Positions 33,201 to 42,335 of a stretch of 64,000 bases of DNA are shown piece after piece. Within the stretch, counting starts at the first letter, position 1. Each line of letters begins with the position of its first letter. The DNA is from Strigops habroptila (taxonomy: Eukaryota > Chordata > Aves > Psittaciformes > Psittacidae): assembly GCF_004027225.2 (NCBI RefSeq), contig NC_044302.2, positions 76,075,253-76,139,252 of the forward strand, written 5' to 3'. Under the pieces are notes generated by a model. It was not told where the DNA came from, ran no database searches, and saw nothing but the letters and a program-made list of their open reading frames with translations. Made by a program: the position numbers and the translations under genes.

Positions 33201-34118
33201 TTAAGACTGAACATTAGGAAGCACGTCTTCACCAAGAGGGTAGTCAAACACTGGAATAGGCCTCCTAGGGAGGTGGTCAATGCCTCAAGCCTGTCAGTGT
33301 TGAAGAGGCATTTGGACAATGCCCTTAATAACATGCTTTAACTTTTGGTCAGCCCTGAAGTGGTCTAGATGATTGTTGTAGGTTCCTTCCACCTGAAATA
33401 TTCTGTTCTATTCTAGATGTGTTCTCAGTTGTGAAACAGTCAACAAGGTGGCCTTAGAACCTTCTTAAAAATCAATCACATCATAAAAGAAAATTTTAGT
33501 CTTTCCATATTAATGACACAACACCTTCATCTCGTTTTCTGACTACAAAAGGCTTTGGAAACACAGATGAATTACTATTGCTGAACAAAGATCAAGATAA
33601 CTTTTCCACGAGATATGACCACAGATAGAGAAGCATACAAACTGCAGAAAGGAATTGCCCATAAACAGGCAGTATGAAAGGGACAAAAGGCAATCCACAT
33701 GAAGAAAACCTCTTCAGAAATCCACTTAACAGTGCTTCTCTACATGCCCAGAAAAAAGTAAGAAAACTGTACTACTTTACTCATAGCTGTCATTGACCCA
33801 TCTCTTTAGTTTTGATAAGAATTTTCACATAAATCGAAATTGCACAAAAGGGAATCCAAGTGAAGATATTTTAATCCCAGATTGGTTTTGTCTAATTTTC
33901 TTTACACTAACATTTTGATCATTTTCCTGTACACGTAAAACAAGAGATGCAAGTTTTGTTAGACTTCCTCGTATTCACCCTTTGCCAAATAAAATGCCAT
34001 GACAGTGAACCCAATGAAGTTGCCTCTTTCCTACCTGAAGATCTGAAGAAACAGAACTGCCCCGAACAGTGTCTTTTGGTAAAACAGGACTTGTGCTTTT
34101 CTCCTCATCTGATGACAT
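9058..34118 (-). CDS. POC5: POC5 centriolar protein, complete coding region in 11 exons
   Basis: Centrin-binding protein of the inner scaffold in the distal centriole lumen, required for centriole elongation. Exons in transcript order are 34118-34035, 30788-30641, 22542-22346, 21991-21815, 19130-19026, 17714-17535, 16397-16235, 12936-12818, 12003-11890, 11029-10853 and 9207-9058. They total 1,614 nt, or 537 residues plus TGA, against about 575 in human as I recall. The product has an acidic Ser-rich N terminus, Sfi1-like centrin-binding segments with aromatic and basic residues (about 137-155, 221-237 and 251-271), coiled coil through about 345, a Pro/Ser/Thr-rich linker (about 352-433), and a conserved C-terminal block [20 protein letters not shown] ending SIKVVD. 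All junctions are GT-AG and phases agree. The start was chosen because MSSDEEK matches the family N terminus. A further small exon in the 8-kb intron 22543-30640 cannot be excluded. Confidence 0.93.
10853..11029 (-). CDS. POC5: POC5 exon 10: conserved C-terminal block
   Basis: This exon is 177 nt (59 codons), phase 0, after tatttctag and before CAG|gtaagt. It contains [40 protein letters not shown] and VTQ, the signature C-terminal region of POC5. Confidence 0.96.
11890..12003 (-). CDS. POC5: POC5 exon 9: Ser/Thr-rich linker
   Basis: This exon is 114 nt (38 codons), phase 0, after ttcattcacag and before CTG|gtaaca. The Ser/Thr/Ala-rich product ([14 protein letters not shown] and so on) shows no domain. 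Phase continuity and good splice sites support it. Confidence 0.82.
12818..12936 (-). CDS. POC5: POC5 exon 8: proline-rich linker
   Basis: This exon is 119 nt, phase 1 to 0, before ATG|gtaagt. Two acceptor AGs lie five bases apart (ctaag and aacag). Only the inner one, giving an exon start at 12936, keeps the frame with exon 7, reading DIGSRRND. The product includes [12 protein letters not shown] identified this exon from phase and position, since the linker is poorly conserved. Confidence 0.8.
12942..16234 (-). other. POC5: POC5 intron 7
   Basis: This intron holds a GC-richer, CpG-containing patch at about 13,440-13,640 and a very AT-rich stretch at about 14,040-14,350 (TATAAT/TATGTA-like runs). 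Two overlapping open frames of about 90-135 codons on opposite strands at 15,676-16,083 have no family similarity or paired splice sites. I read none of these as exons. Confidence 0.6.
16235..16397 (-). CDS. POC5: POC5 exon 7: coiled-coil end and [16 protein letters not shown] motif
   Basis: This exon is 163 nt, phase 0 to 1, after ctcttttgtag and before CCTG|gtcagt. It contains the strongly conserved [20 protein letters not shown] (about residues 324-343), after which conservation falls at the start of the linker. Confidence 0.95.
17535..17714 (-). CDS. POC5: POC5 exon 6: third centrin-binding repeat and coiled coil
   Basis: This exon is 180 nt (60 codons), phase 0, after tgtttcctaag and before GAG|gtaata. 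[18 protein letters not shown] is the third Sfi1-like repeat. It is followed by the family motif [20 protein letters not shown], which belongs to the coiled coil. Confidence 0.96.
19026..19130 (-). CDS. POC5: POC5 exon 5: second Sfi1-like centrin-binding repeat
   Basis: This exon is 105 nt (35 codons), phase 0, after tatttttgcag and before GAG|gtatgt. It contains [18 protein letters not shown], an LxxxFxxWR pattern typical of Sfi1-type centrin-binding repeats. Confidence 0.95.
21815..21991 (-). CDS. POC5: POC5 exon 4: coiled coil
   Basis: This exon is 177 nt (59 codons), phase 0, after aacttttcag and before GAG|gtagta. [12 protein letters not shown] continues the first centrin-binding repeat. 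A Lys/Glu-rich coiled coil follows ([16 protein letters not shown]), ending in the conserved EISIGRKDE. Confidence 0.95.
22346..22542 (-). CDS. POC5: POC5 exon 3: acidic linker leading to first centrin-binding segment
   Basis: This exon is 197 nt, phase 1 to 0, after ttcatttttag and before AAG|gtattt. The acidic, fast-changing linker starts [15 protein letters not shown]. The end, [16 protein letters not shown], matches the conserved LDLWSxxLK start of the first centrin-binding repeat. Confidence 0.9.
25610..26015 (+). mobile_element. CR1 LINE, 5'-truncated 3' end
   Basis: The sequence runs from GAGTTGGGGCTGTTCAGCC through AGGAAGAAGTTCTTTACAG, GGGTTGCCCAGGGAGGT and GGTTGGAACTAGATGATC to the terminal ATTCTATGATTCTATGATT. 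These are standard CR1 3'-region features, and the octamer tail marks the 3' end. It is antisense to POC5 and fairly young-looking, with few changes against the remembered consensus. Confidence 0.93.
29419..29484. repeat. Exact 33-bp tandem duplication
   Basis: Two identical 33-bp units, each starting GCATTACCAATTACTAAC, lie at 29419-29451 and 29452-29484. Perfect identity suggests a recent slippage or duplication event in POC5 intron 2. Confidence 0.95.
30641..30788 (-). CDS. POC5: POC5 exon 2: conserved EEYEELL-type segment
   Basis: This exon is 148 nt, phase 0 to 1, after accttgggacag and before CCAG|gtagta. It begins [16 protein letters not shown], the best-conserved N-terminal segment of the family, then becomes Ser/Gly/Arg-rich (residues about 29-77) and ends RRKTP plus the first base of a split Val codon. 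Confidence 0.93.
30933..31024. repeat. Inverted repeat with 19- and 22-bp arms, 51-nt loop
   Basis: The left arm TAAATTATTATCATCATGG (30933-30951) pairs with the right arm at 31003-31024, which reads CCATGATGATAATAATAATTTA in two pieces split by one extra ATT/AAT step. The structure resembles a tiny palindromic (MITE-like) element or a hairpin in the POC5 intron. I see no clear target-site duplication. Confidence 0.8.
33030..33415 (+). mobile_element. CR1-family LINE fragment, 3' end
   Basis: The fragment runs from about GGGCTTGTCTGGATTGGAGA and AGGAGGCTGAGGGGCAATCT, through GGGTTAAGACTGAACATTAG and GGTCTAGATGATTGTTGTAG, to a CTGAAATATTCTGTTCTATT tail. The TTCTATTCTA tail differs from the ATTCTATG tail of the other copies, so this is a different CR1 subfamily. 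Both long frames over it, on opposite strands, are element-derived. Confidence 0.85.
34035..34118 (-). CDS. POC5: POC5 first coding exon with start codon
   Basis: It encodes 28 residues beginning [13 protein letters not shown] and ending GSSVSSDLQ, in phase 0, before the donor CAG|gtagga. The acceptor tttgtgcag lies one base before the ATG, so the 5' UTR must come almost wholly from an upstream exon. The exon lies inside a longer plus-strand open frame at 33,947-34,273, which is only its shadow. Confidence 0.92.
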
Positions 34119-36349
34119 TCTGCACAAAGTTAGTCTATAAAACAGTAGAAGCTGAACTTCATTTTTCAGTTCCAGTATGTTTACTGTATGTCCACCAACA
34201 TTTCCCCCCGAAAAAGAGATTCTGCTGTAGAAACTGCATCAACACCTGTGATCAATTCTGTGAGCTAAACTGATTGTACATTTTGTGTATATAATGCTAG
34301 GAAGGAAACTGCCTGACCCAAACCACACTCAGAAGACTTCCATTGACTTTAAAAAAAACAATGGAAGACACAAAAGCAACAATATAAAAGTTTTCTTTTA
34401 TTTTACATGGACTGAATAAGTTTAATACCTAATACGTCATGATATAAAATACAAAATTTCATATAAATGCTAACTAAAATACATTGCTAGAGGGGAAAAA
34501 AACACCAAAAACTAAACCCACAAATGAAACAGATATATCTTCATAATAACTGAAGCCTTAATTCACAGATACATTCCTGTGTCAATCCCTCCTTCTTATT
34601 CACACTGTATTGCTTTAGAGATTACCAAGCTTGTTTCAGTACAGAATTCCAGTAGAGTGTCACAGGAACGACTAAGTTACATTATGATTTTTTCCCCCCC
34701 CTGAACTACCTAACGTACTGGCCAAGCTGTGATGATGCTCTGAACACTCCAGTTCAATAACCTGAAGCTCTCACTTAGTGGTCAATATCAGCATCCCTCC
34801 ACTTTTTCAACTCTTCTTGCCTGATAGGCCCAGGAAGATGAACAGATATGGAAGGACAGGTAATGCTTTAGATTTCTAAGCAAGATAGTGAGGTATTCTT
34901 TGAACATTTGGGAAGCAGATGATCAGGCAGAACTGATAAGAAACTTGAAGACTTTCTGAAAGATGTATGTATACAGCAGCTTTGAATAGGTCCTTCAGCA
35001 AAGAACTGAAGCTCTTGTGATAGAACTTGGTAGAGTATGGGGAAAAAAGAACTCTGAAAGGTATTGGGGGCAGGGAATGAAAGGAATTACAGAATGAGTG
35101 GGAACTGAGTATTGAGCAATGTTAATTTGTTAATGAATGAATGGCAGAGTGATATAGTTGGCTGATGCACATGTAAAACAATCACTAGACACATTGAGCA
35201 CGGAGCTGTCAGCAGAGAGTAAGTTTGGGAAGAGGACCACCATAAATAACAAGAAGAACTGACTGCTTGTAGAATGTAGCAAAAAACTATGCAATGAAAA
35301 TTTATTTTTAGAGAGACCTTTAAGACTACCAATTATAATATTCTCAATTGTTTTTTAAACAGATGCATTTTCTGACATGTTATTTTTAGACTGCTAGTTG
35401 TACTGTCGTTAAATTGGCAGGAATATCCTCCTTGAGCACCATCATAATTTTTCAAAATGTCACAAAACCCGCAATAGCTCTCTATACAGGAATACAGATG
35501 GAAATTATTTTTTTGTTGCTTGAGTTATTCTAGAGGCTGATTCTTTGTGCACCACAAAAGCTCTCTCTGGCACAGGTATCTACACCTTTCAGAATGGCAA
35601 GTTTGTTTCTGAGCTTAAGATGGACATTATAAAAATGGTCTAAAGAAAATTTTAAATGCTGAGATTTCCTATAGCCCGAGGTTCAAAAGACATGATTACC
35701 ATATCCCTACTTCCTGCTGAGCCCTAATATACTGACCATAGTTTTTATTACAAAGTATGAAGTCTTGGGAAGGTTTACTAAATACTTTCATTGCTGTATA
35801 TTGGTCTGTAGATGAAATACTAAATAGATGAAAGAAGAAATACTAGCTTCCTCATCTTTTCCGTTTTTATTGTCTCCTGCTCTGATAATTTTCTTTCTTC
35901 CTCTGTCCCAGAAATTACTCCCTATCTGTTCCTTTTGCTTTGGCCTCTATACCTAATCAAGTAACTATACTAGTGCTCCCCCTTTCTTTAGTCAATATAC
36001 TGTTTTAATAGCCAAAATATAGTTCTTCACTAGTCTTAAAAAGTCAGCTTCAATTCCATACGCCTTTGCTCTCATATAGTTTCTCAAATTGTGGGTCCTG
36101 ACTACCCTAAAAATCCTGGAGGTATGAAAATGTGCGTGTGTTGGGGGGTGAGGGGGCATTAGGGAGGCCAACTATATAGCACTTACAGGAATTAAAGGTG
36201 TATTTACAGCCATAAATTACAGACACTGTTCTCTTCCCTTCTAAGTCCACTTAAAAAAGTAGTAAACTGCCATCAAGTCTGAGAAACCGGACGGCAAATG
36301 GACTTTCATGTGAAGACAGACAAGTCCAAAGAAACAGAAAAGAAAGGTT

Positions 36350-36425
36350 TCTTCAAAAAAAAAAACAAACAAACAAAACAAACCCAAAAAACCCCCAAAA
36401 AACAAACAAAAAAAAACCCCCAAAC
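36350..36425. repeat. A-rich (CAAA)n/(CCAAA)n simple repeat
   Basis: Low-complexity tract of A runs broken by single C or CCC blocks. It is T/G-rich on the POC5-sense strand. Confidence 0.9.
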
Positions 36426-37453
36426 ATTCCTCCAATAACTTAAAACCACTGTCCTGACTTCTATTTTCAGGTTTTTGAGATCATGCCCTGACACTCAGTC
36501 TCATGTATCTAGTTCTCTGATTATCACTGAAACTAACTCCTAAGTTTGTGGTCTTCCAAAATTCAAAAGCTTCCTTCACTACAAGTGATGCTATCCCTCC
36601 ACTCCAGGCCACTCTTTCCCTTCAAATCTCTAACTGCAGTTTACCTGTTTGACATCATCTTATAAGAGTCACTCACTGTCACCTCAAGCGCAGTGCATTT
36701 GCCTCCTCTTCCCATCCCTTTTCTTTATGGTCGAGCTTTCCTCACATTTGTTTTGCCTGTCTGTACCTCTAATACTTGTCTCCAGAGTCTAATCTTGCAA
36801 TTTGATTATTGTGACATTCCAGTGAAAATCCCAGTAAACGTACAATTCTAGAAATCTGCTTGTGTACAGAACAACAGATTGGATTACTAGAGTAACTTAA
36901 TACACTTCTTTCAAGCCAGTGTTTACATACATCAATTGCCATGTTATGCTACGAATAACTTCTCTGCTTTGATCTCAGTGAACAAACAGTAAGTTTAAGA
37001 AAATACTGGATAAGTTTCTAAAAGAGAAATCGCTTTCCAAATAATTTAACAGTGCCTTCAGATCAGAGGACTCAACAGCTATCAAAGAGAACTACTTCAC
37101 CTTCCAGTAGACACAGGACATGCTATTTCCCCTTAACTATACTCCCTTACAAAGCAGCACTGCTCAAGTCCACATTTTTAAGCTTCTCACTGCAGCACCT
37201 CTGCAACCACACCACAGTGACCACTGCTGCCATGCCAACTAACAACAGTGAAGTCACGCCGCAGAGTCACGCAGACACCAGGCAGGCACACGGCTGGGAG
37301 CACAGTTCCGCAGGGGAACAGGAAATTCTCTTACAGGGCCTTCAAGGCAACCAGCTCTACCACGCGGGGACACAGGCCCCCTCAGGGGGTGGTGGGCAGG
37401 GGGGGAGGGGGATTGGCCACGGGCACCCCGCCGGTCGGGCCCCCCGTGCTCAC

Positions 37454-37487
37454 GGGGACGGTGCAGTGTCGGGGACGGTGCAGTGTC
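37454..37487. repeat. Exact 17-bp tandem duplication in CpG island
   Basis: GGGGACGGTGCAGTGTC occurs twice head to tail (37454-37470 and 37471-37487). Confidence 0.95.
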
Positions 37488-37526
37488 AGTCACGGCGCCC
37501 CGGCCGCCCCCCGCCGCCCCTCTCAC

Positions 37527-37640
37527 CTGCGGGCACCAGCGGCCGCGGGCCGCCGAGCGAGGCGGTTCAAACTACCGCAGCGGAAGAAGAACCACGTCTT
37601 TGATAGGCTCAAGGCGCGCTTACAAACTATTCCCCGATTC
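37527..37640 (-). other. POC5: Probable POC5 non-coding exon 1
   Basis: A strong minus-strand donor, GCAG|GTGAGA, lies at 37,527/37,526 inside the CpG island. The first coding exon has an acceptor one base before the ATG, so a non-coding leader exon is required, and this is the best candidate. The upstream boundary is estimated from the CCAAT box position. Confidence 0.5.
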
Positions 37641-37990
37641 GACAGTTTGTCGGCAAAACAGCCAATTAAAATGCTCGGCCGGCGGGCATGTGGGCGGGCC
37701 AGTCCGTCCGCACGGTCCGTCCTCCTCCGCGCTGCGGCCGCTCCGCCTCCCGCCCGCCGCCGCCCGCCGGCGGCTGCCGCGCGCTGATTGGCTGCGGCGC
37801 TCCCGCGGCCGGTGCGCGGGCCGCTGCCGGCCGTTGGCGGGGCGGGGCGGCGCTGTGGTGCCGGTGTGGGCGGGCGGAGCCGGTGGCTGTGCTGCGGCGG
37901 CACCTACCGGCTGCCGCGGCCGTGGTGAGCGGCCCTGGCAGCGCGGGGAGCACATTGCGAGCCTAAGGGCTTGGTGCGGGAGCTGGTGTT

Positions 37991-40900
37991 ACCCGTGTTG
38001 AGCAGCCGCTGAGGGGCGTTCCTGTGGAGAATGGAGTTTAAAAAAAAAGAGAGGATTCTTAAGTGGAACTGCTTCGTTCTTCAGTGTTTCCGCCTACGGT
38101 AATTATGAAGCTAGGAGATCGCCCCGACTACGAGCTTTAATTAGCTTTTGCAGTGATGTTTCAGGCGGAGCTCTGGGCTAACGGTTTCCAGCATTTCTCT
38201 CTAATGCAGCCTTTCCATTAAGCTTTTCGTAGGTAGACACGCTAAATGAATTCAGCTATGTGTAACGCACCCCATCTGAGGCAAAGCTGCTGGGTCAGCA
38301 GTTGCAGCAGCATGCTCAGTGTGATCCCGGAGAGAACTGCTTTTATTGATGTAATCTCAGAGCTATCATAAACAGAAGTTCAACACAAAGTTTTAAAGAT
38401 TTTCAATTAGGAATCAAGGAGTGGAGAGTCCTTCTGTTTGTTGGTTTTCATTTTACCGTCTTAATTGTTCTTTCTGTAATGCAAACTGTGACATAGAAAA
38501 TCTTTCCAAAATAATTTAAAGCACTGAACTCTGGCTGCAGCTGTACCATCTGGTATACTGGAGCCACAGATGTCCTGGTGAAGCTCCACAGTATGTGAAT
38601 ATACCTTATATTGCAGCAACATTTTGTCTGACAGCATGAGAAGGATAGGACAGATGTAAAATACCCTAACATCCACAAAACTGTAATTTATAATTTGCCC
38701 TTTGTAAACATTTACAGCAATATAAGGATCTTGTTTTAGAGTCTTTTACATCTGTGAAAAACAGTTAAATAAGGAAACCATCACAAGATTTCATCTCTCT
38801 TAGAGACATTAACTTCTCCTAAAGTGAGCTTTCTTTCCATAGTGAAAGGCCTAGTTCAATGTTTGGATTTTTTTCCCCAAGAAATTTGGCTATTGAAGCA
38901 TCTACTAAATTGTTAATTTCCCCTGATGCAAATCTTCACTAATGTGGAGTGCTTTTGCTTCTGCTGCTTCCCACTTTTGTGTCTGAGCCATACAGAACAT
39001 GATCAACCCAAGACTACAGTTCCTCTTTTCAAACTGTGCAAGATATATTAATGCAAAAATGCCTACTTTCTAGGTAATTTCTCCAGAAAAAAAAAAAAAA
39101 AAAGACCAGTTATCCCAGCGATGGTTTGGTAAGATTAGTAGGCTGGTAGAAATAGGATCTTTGTGGTTTTGTTGGGTTTTTTTCCTTCTTTTTTTTTGAT
39201 TTTCTCTTTTTAACAGATTTTTTTCCAGGGATTCAAGATAAATCTTTTATGGCATATATTGGGTATCTTTTTTACATTTTCGTAACTTTCCTATTGTTAT
39301 ATATGTTATATTGTTCTCTGTTGTATTTATAATGTGATTATGTATTTGTGATGAAAATCAATTGCCATATCTTACCTCAAGTTCAGCATGAATCGCAACC
39401 AGATGTCTGCAGAGGCATCAACATAAGCTGTTTCCTTACCTCAGCCATATGCTTTCACGCAGTAAACTAAATTCTTCATTCCTACTTTTCTGAAACCTTG
39501 TCTTTAATCCCAGTCATCACTTGAATCTATAGGAAGTGACCGACAACTATCCGAATTAACAGAAAGCATTGCCCTCTATCAGCCTCAATTCTTCATTCTA
39601 GCAATTGACACAGTAACCATCTGTTGATTTGAGGTATTCTATTTTTCTTTTCTAAAGATTTAGTTATAATTTCAGTTTAGCATTAGCTAAAGAGAGGTGC
39701 TGACTTTGTTAATATTAAATGCTTTAGCAATTGGCACTTATTTAGACTTTTCCTTAGGCCTGGGAGTTCAAGGAAGAAAACAGATTTCCCATATTTTTCC
39801 ATAAATTTGTAACTATACCTAGAGTCTTTCCTAGGTTATAATAAAGTAAGATAAGCATTTTCTAAAACTAAATTTGAATCATTCCCTATGTACTAACACC
39901 ACTATGGATTCAGCAGTGTAGTCTTGAAGATCCTGCAGTGAACCAAACCCTACAGCTCTTGATTACCAAACAATAATACAGCCCCAACCTTAAGCCTTGT
40001 CTAAGTCTTAACCAGTTAATTCATATTTGTTCCAAATCCAAACATATTTGTCTTTTGCTGTGTTGGCTTCCATCTTAGCCAAGTACATGCTCAGAACTGA
40101 ACAATAAACAAGCATTTGGTCATTCCTTTTCCAAAACTTGGCCCTTGGCCCTTGCTTTTAGCCTAGGTCATAGAAGAGTTAGAAACATCTTCACCAAAAC
40201 CTAAACACAATTGGTTTTATTGTCATAAACTGCATTTATTGTCTGAGACCTAGGATGGAACCTTCCACTGGTTTTCTTGTCATAAACTGCATTTATTGTC
40301 CGAGACCTAGGATGGAACCTTCCACTGGCAGAAGTGACAAGCGTGTCATTGGGTTTGCTGCACATGGGCTTTATTAGACACTGGTTATGACTGAAAATGG
40401 GAAAGTGGATAGGTTCAGTTTTGAAGCCAGCAGGGCGTGAAGATGAGTTTCATTCCAGGATACTGTGAGGTCTCCAGGCAGGGGATGGAGTTGTTAATCT
40501 ATAGAAATGACTGTCTAGTCACTGTTTTTGTGGGGTTTATGGCATTTGTTTAAGAATAGTTGTTGCTTTTGACTGCAGCATCTGGTAAGGTCTGCATTAT
40601 TTGGTAAGCAAGAACTCCAGCCTGAGTGACTCTTCACTATTGTGCAGTCATTGTGTTTCATTAAGACCTATGATGATACTTGATGAGGTTAGTTTCCAGA
40701 AAAACAGAATGGAATGACTGCATTTGCTGATGGATTGTAGTAAGGATGGATGAACAGATGGCTTCAGAGAAAAATCTTCAATTGATTTGGTTGTAGGTAT
40801 CTCTGATAGGGTCTTCGGTATGAGTTAGGGTTAAATTTGGGGTAAAAAAGAAATGCATTTTGTAAGGTTTGCATGAATAGGAAGAGCACTGGCCTCACAG

Positions 40901-41619
40901 CTTGTCCTGGCACTATTCCTTTCTTTGGAATGCTAAACTGAACCTGTCATGCAGCTGTAATCATATCTTGGTGACCAGTGCCTACACCAAAGCAAGGCGT
41001 AATCTATTTTCCCTTGCCACAGCTGACTTTTCTGCAAGGTCACAGCTGAGGGAAGATTTTGTAATTAACCAAAGTATTCCTGTATAAAAGGAAGTAGGGT
41101 TTTTACTGTACCCTAACATGAATTTGAAGGACTGGACCATCCCTAAACTCTAAAATAAAGGTCATGAGGAATAACACTGTGACTGGACTGACTTGGCCCC
41201 CATATAAAAGGCCACAAGGCAGAGTGGCATTTGCAGTCATGAAACATGACAGGATATCTGGTTGCAGGACTTCCTCTACATATATTTCTAGTATTTAAGA
41301 AGCAATATATTAAAGAGTGAGAGAAAAGCTCCTCCAAAGAGCAATTTTAGAGCAATTCACTAAATCCAAACAAGCTTTTCTGATCCATGCAACTACTGAA
41401 AATCAGCCTCCACATTTAGGTATTTATTTGGTGTTTGAAATAAGGTCACGTGAATGTAGAACTACAGTAACATTTTGAAATGCTTGGCCACATCTAACTT
41501 TTCAACAAGGCTTATGTTTGTCTGGTGCACGTAAGTGAAACAGAACACAAGTTCCTTGTCTTGGACATAGAGACATGACGTATGTTCTGTCATGAGCGTG
41601 TATGCTCTAAACTGGAGAG
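37991..41619. other. Intergenic sequence right of the CpG island
   Basis: No gene recognised. It holds an A run at about 39,088-39,105, T-rich stretches at about 39,170-39,230 and a 57-bp tandem duplication at 40,213-40,326. Short open frames lack splice context and similarity. Confidence 0.6.
40213..40326. repeat. 57-bp tandem duplication, two copies
   Basis: Units 40213-40269 and 40270-40326 share TTGTCATAAACTGCATTTAT and GAGACCTAGGATGGAACC and differ at only two positions that I can see. Confidence 0.92.
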
Positions 41620-42335
41620 ATGTGAATTTGACGGATGGACTGTTTGGTGGACAAGGAATTGGCTGGATGGTTGCATCCAGAAGGTAGTGGTCAATGGCTC
41701 AATGTCTGGATGGACACCAGTGACATTTGGCACTCTCAGGGGTCTGTACTGGGACCAGTGCTGTTTAATATCTTCATCAATGACATAGACAGTAGGATTG
41801 AGTGTGCTGTCAGCAAGTCGATATCAAGCTGAGTGGTGCAGTTGACACACCTGAGGGACGGGAAGCTATCCAGCGGGACTTCGACAGGCTTCAGAGGTGG
41901 GCCCATGCGAACCTCATGAGGTTCAATGGGGCCAAGTGCAGGGTCCTGGGGTTGGGGTTGTTCAGCCTGCAGAAGACTCCAGGGAGACCTTATTGCAGTC
42001 TTTCAATTCTTGAAAGGGGCCTATAAGAAAGATGGGGACAGACTTTTTAGCATGGCCTGTTGTGATAGGACCGAGAAGTGATGGTTTAAAACTAAAAGAG
42101 GGGAGATTCAGGCTGGATGTGAGGAAGAAATTCTTTACAATGAGGGTGGGTAAAATAGTGGCACAGGTTGCCCAGAGAGGCAGTGGATGCACCATCCCTG
42201 GAGACATTCAAGGCCAAGTGGATGTGGTTCTGGGCAACCTGATCTAGTTCAAGATGTCCCTGCTCATTGCAGGGGGTTGTACTAGACGACCTTTGGAGGT
42301 CCCTTCCAGCACCAACTACTCTATGATTCCACGAT
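41620..42335 (+). mobile_element. CR1 LINE with reverse-transcriptase remnant and internal deletion
   Basis: The left part encodes the RT region of CR1 (QGSVLGPVLFNIFINDID), broken by stops, then GTGGGCCCATGCGAACCTCA and GGGGCCAAGTGCAGGGTCCT. At about 41,945-41,955 it jumps to the much later GGGGTTGTTCAGCCTG. By memory of the consensus about 400 bp between these points are missing. The 3' part is standard and ends CTATGATTCCACGAT. It is non-functional. Confidence 0.9.

Larger units (their letters stand above)
30789..34034 (-). other. POC5: POC5 intron 1 of the coding region
   Basis: AT-rich intron with a TA/CA microsatellite at about 30,870-30,892, a long inverted repeat at 30,933-31,024, a short G run near 31,145-31,160, a 19-bp AC-rich duplication at about 32,408-32,447 and a CR1 copy at 33,030-33,415. 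Confidence 0.7.
34120..37526 (-). other. POC5: POC5 5' UTR intron
   Basis: About 3.4 kb between the first coding exon and the proposed non-coding first exon. It contains an A/C-rich simple repeat at about 36,350-36,425 (CAAA/CAAAC-like). The open frames over this repeat are low-complexity artefacts. No other feature was recognised. Confidence 0.55.
37360..37990. promoter_or_regulatory. POC5: CpG island, probable bidirectional POC5 promoter
   Basis: This is the only strongly GC-rich, CpG-dense block in the window. A CCAAT box lies at 37,662-37,666 on the plus strand and an inverted one (ATTGG) at 37,787-37,791. A GC box (GGCGGGGCGGGGC) lies near 37,837-37,849. POC5 transcription would start leftwards near 37,620-37,660. 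A rightward transcript could start near 37,850. There is no TATA box. The long frames on both strands here are GC-composition artefacts. Confidence 0.75.

Noticed and set aside
37248..38001. Long open frames (up to about 180 codons) on both strands in the CpG island
   Set aside because: GC-rich DNA has few stop codons. Frames overlap on both strands, are Ala/Arg/Pro/Gly-rich and match no family.
41582..42247. Frames resembling a reverse transcriptase end
   Set aside because: They are fragments of the broken CR1 RT, shifted and deleted, not a host gene.
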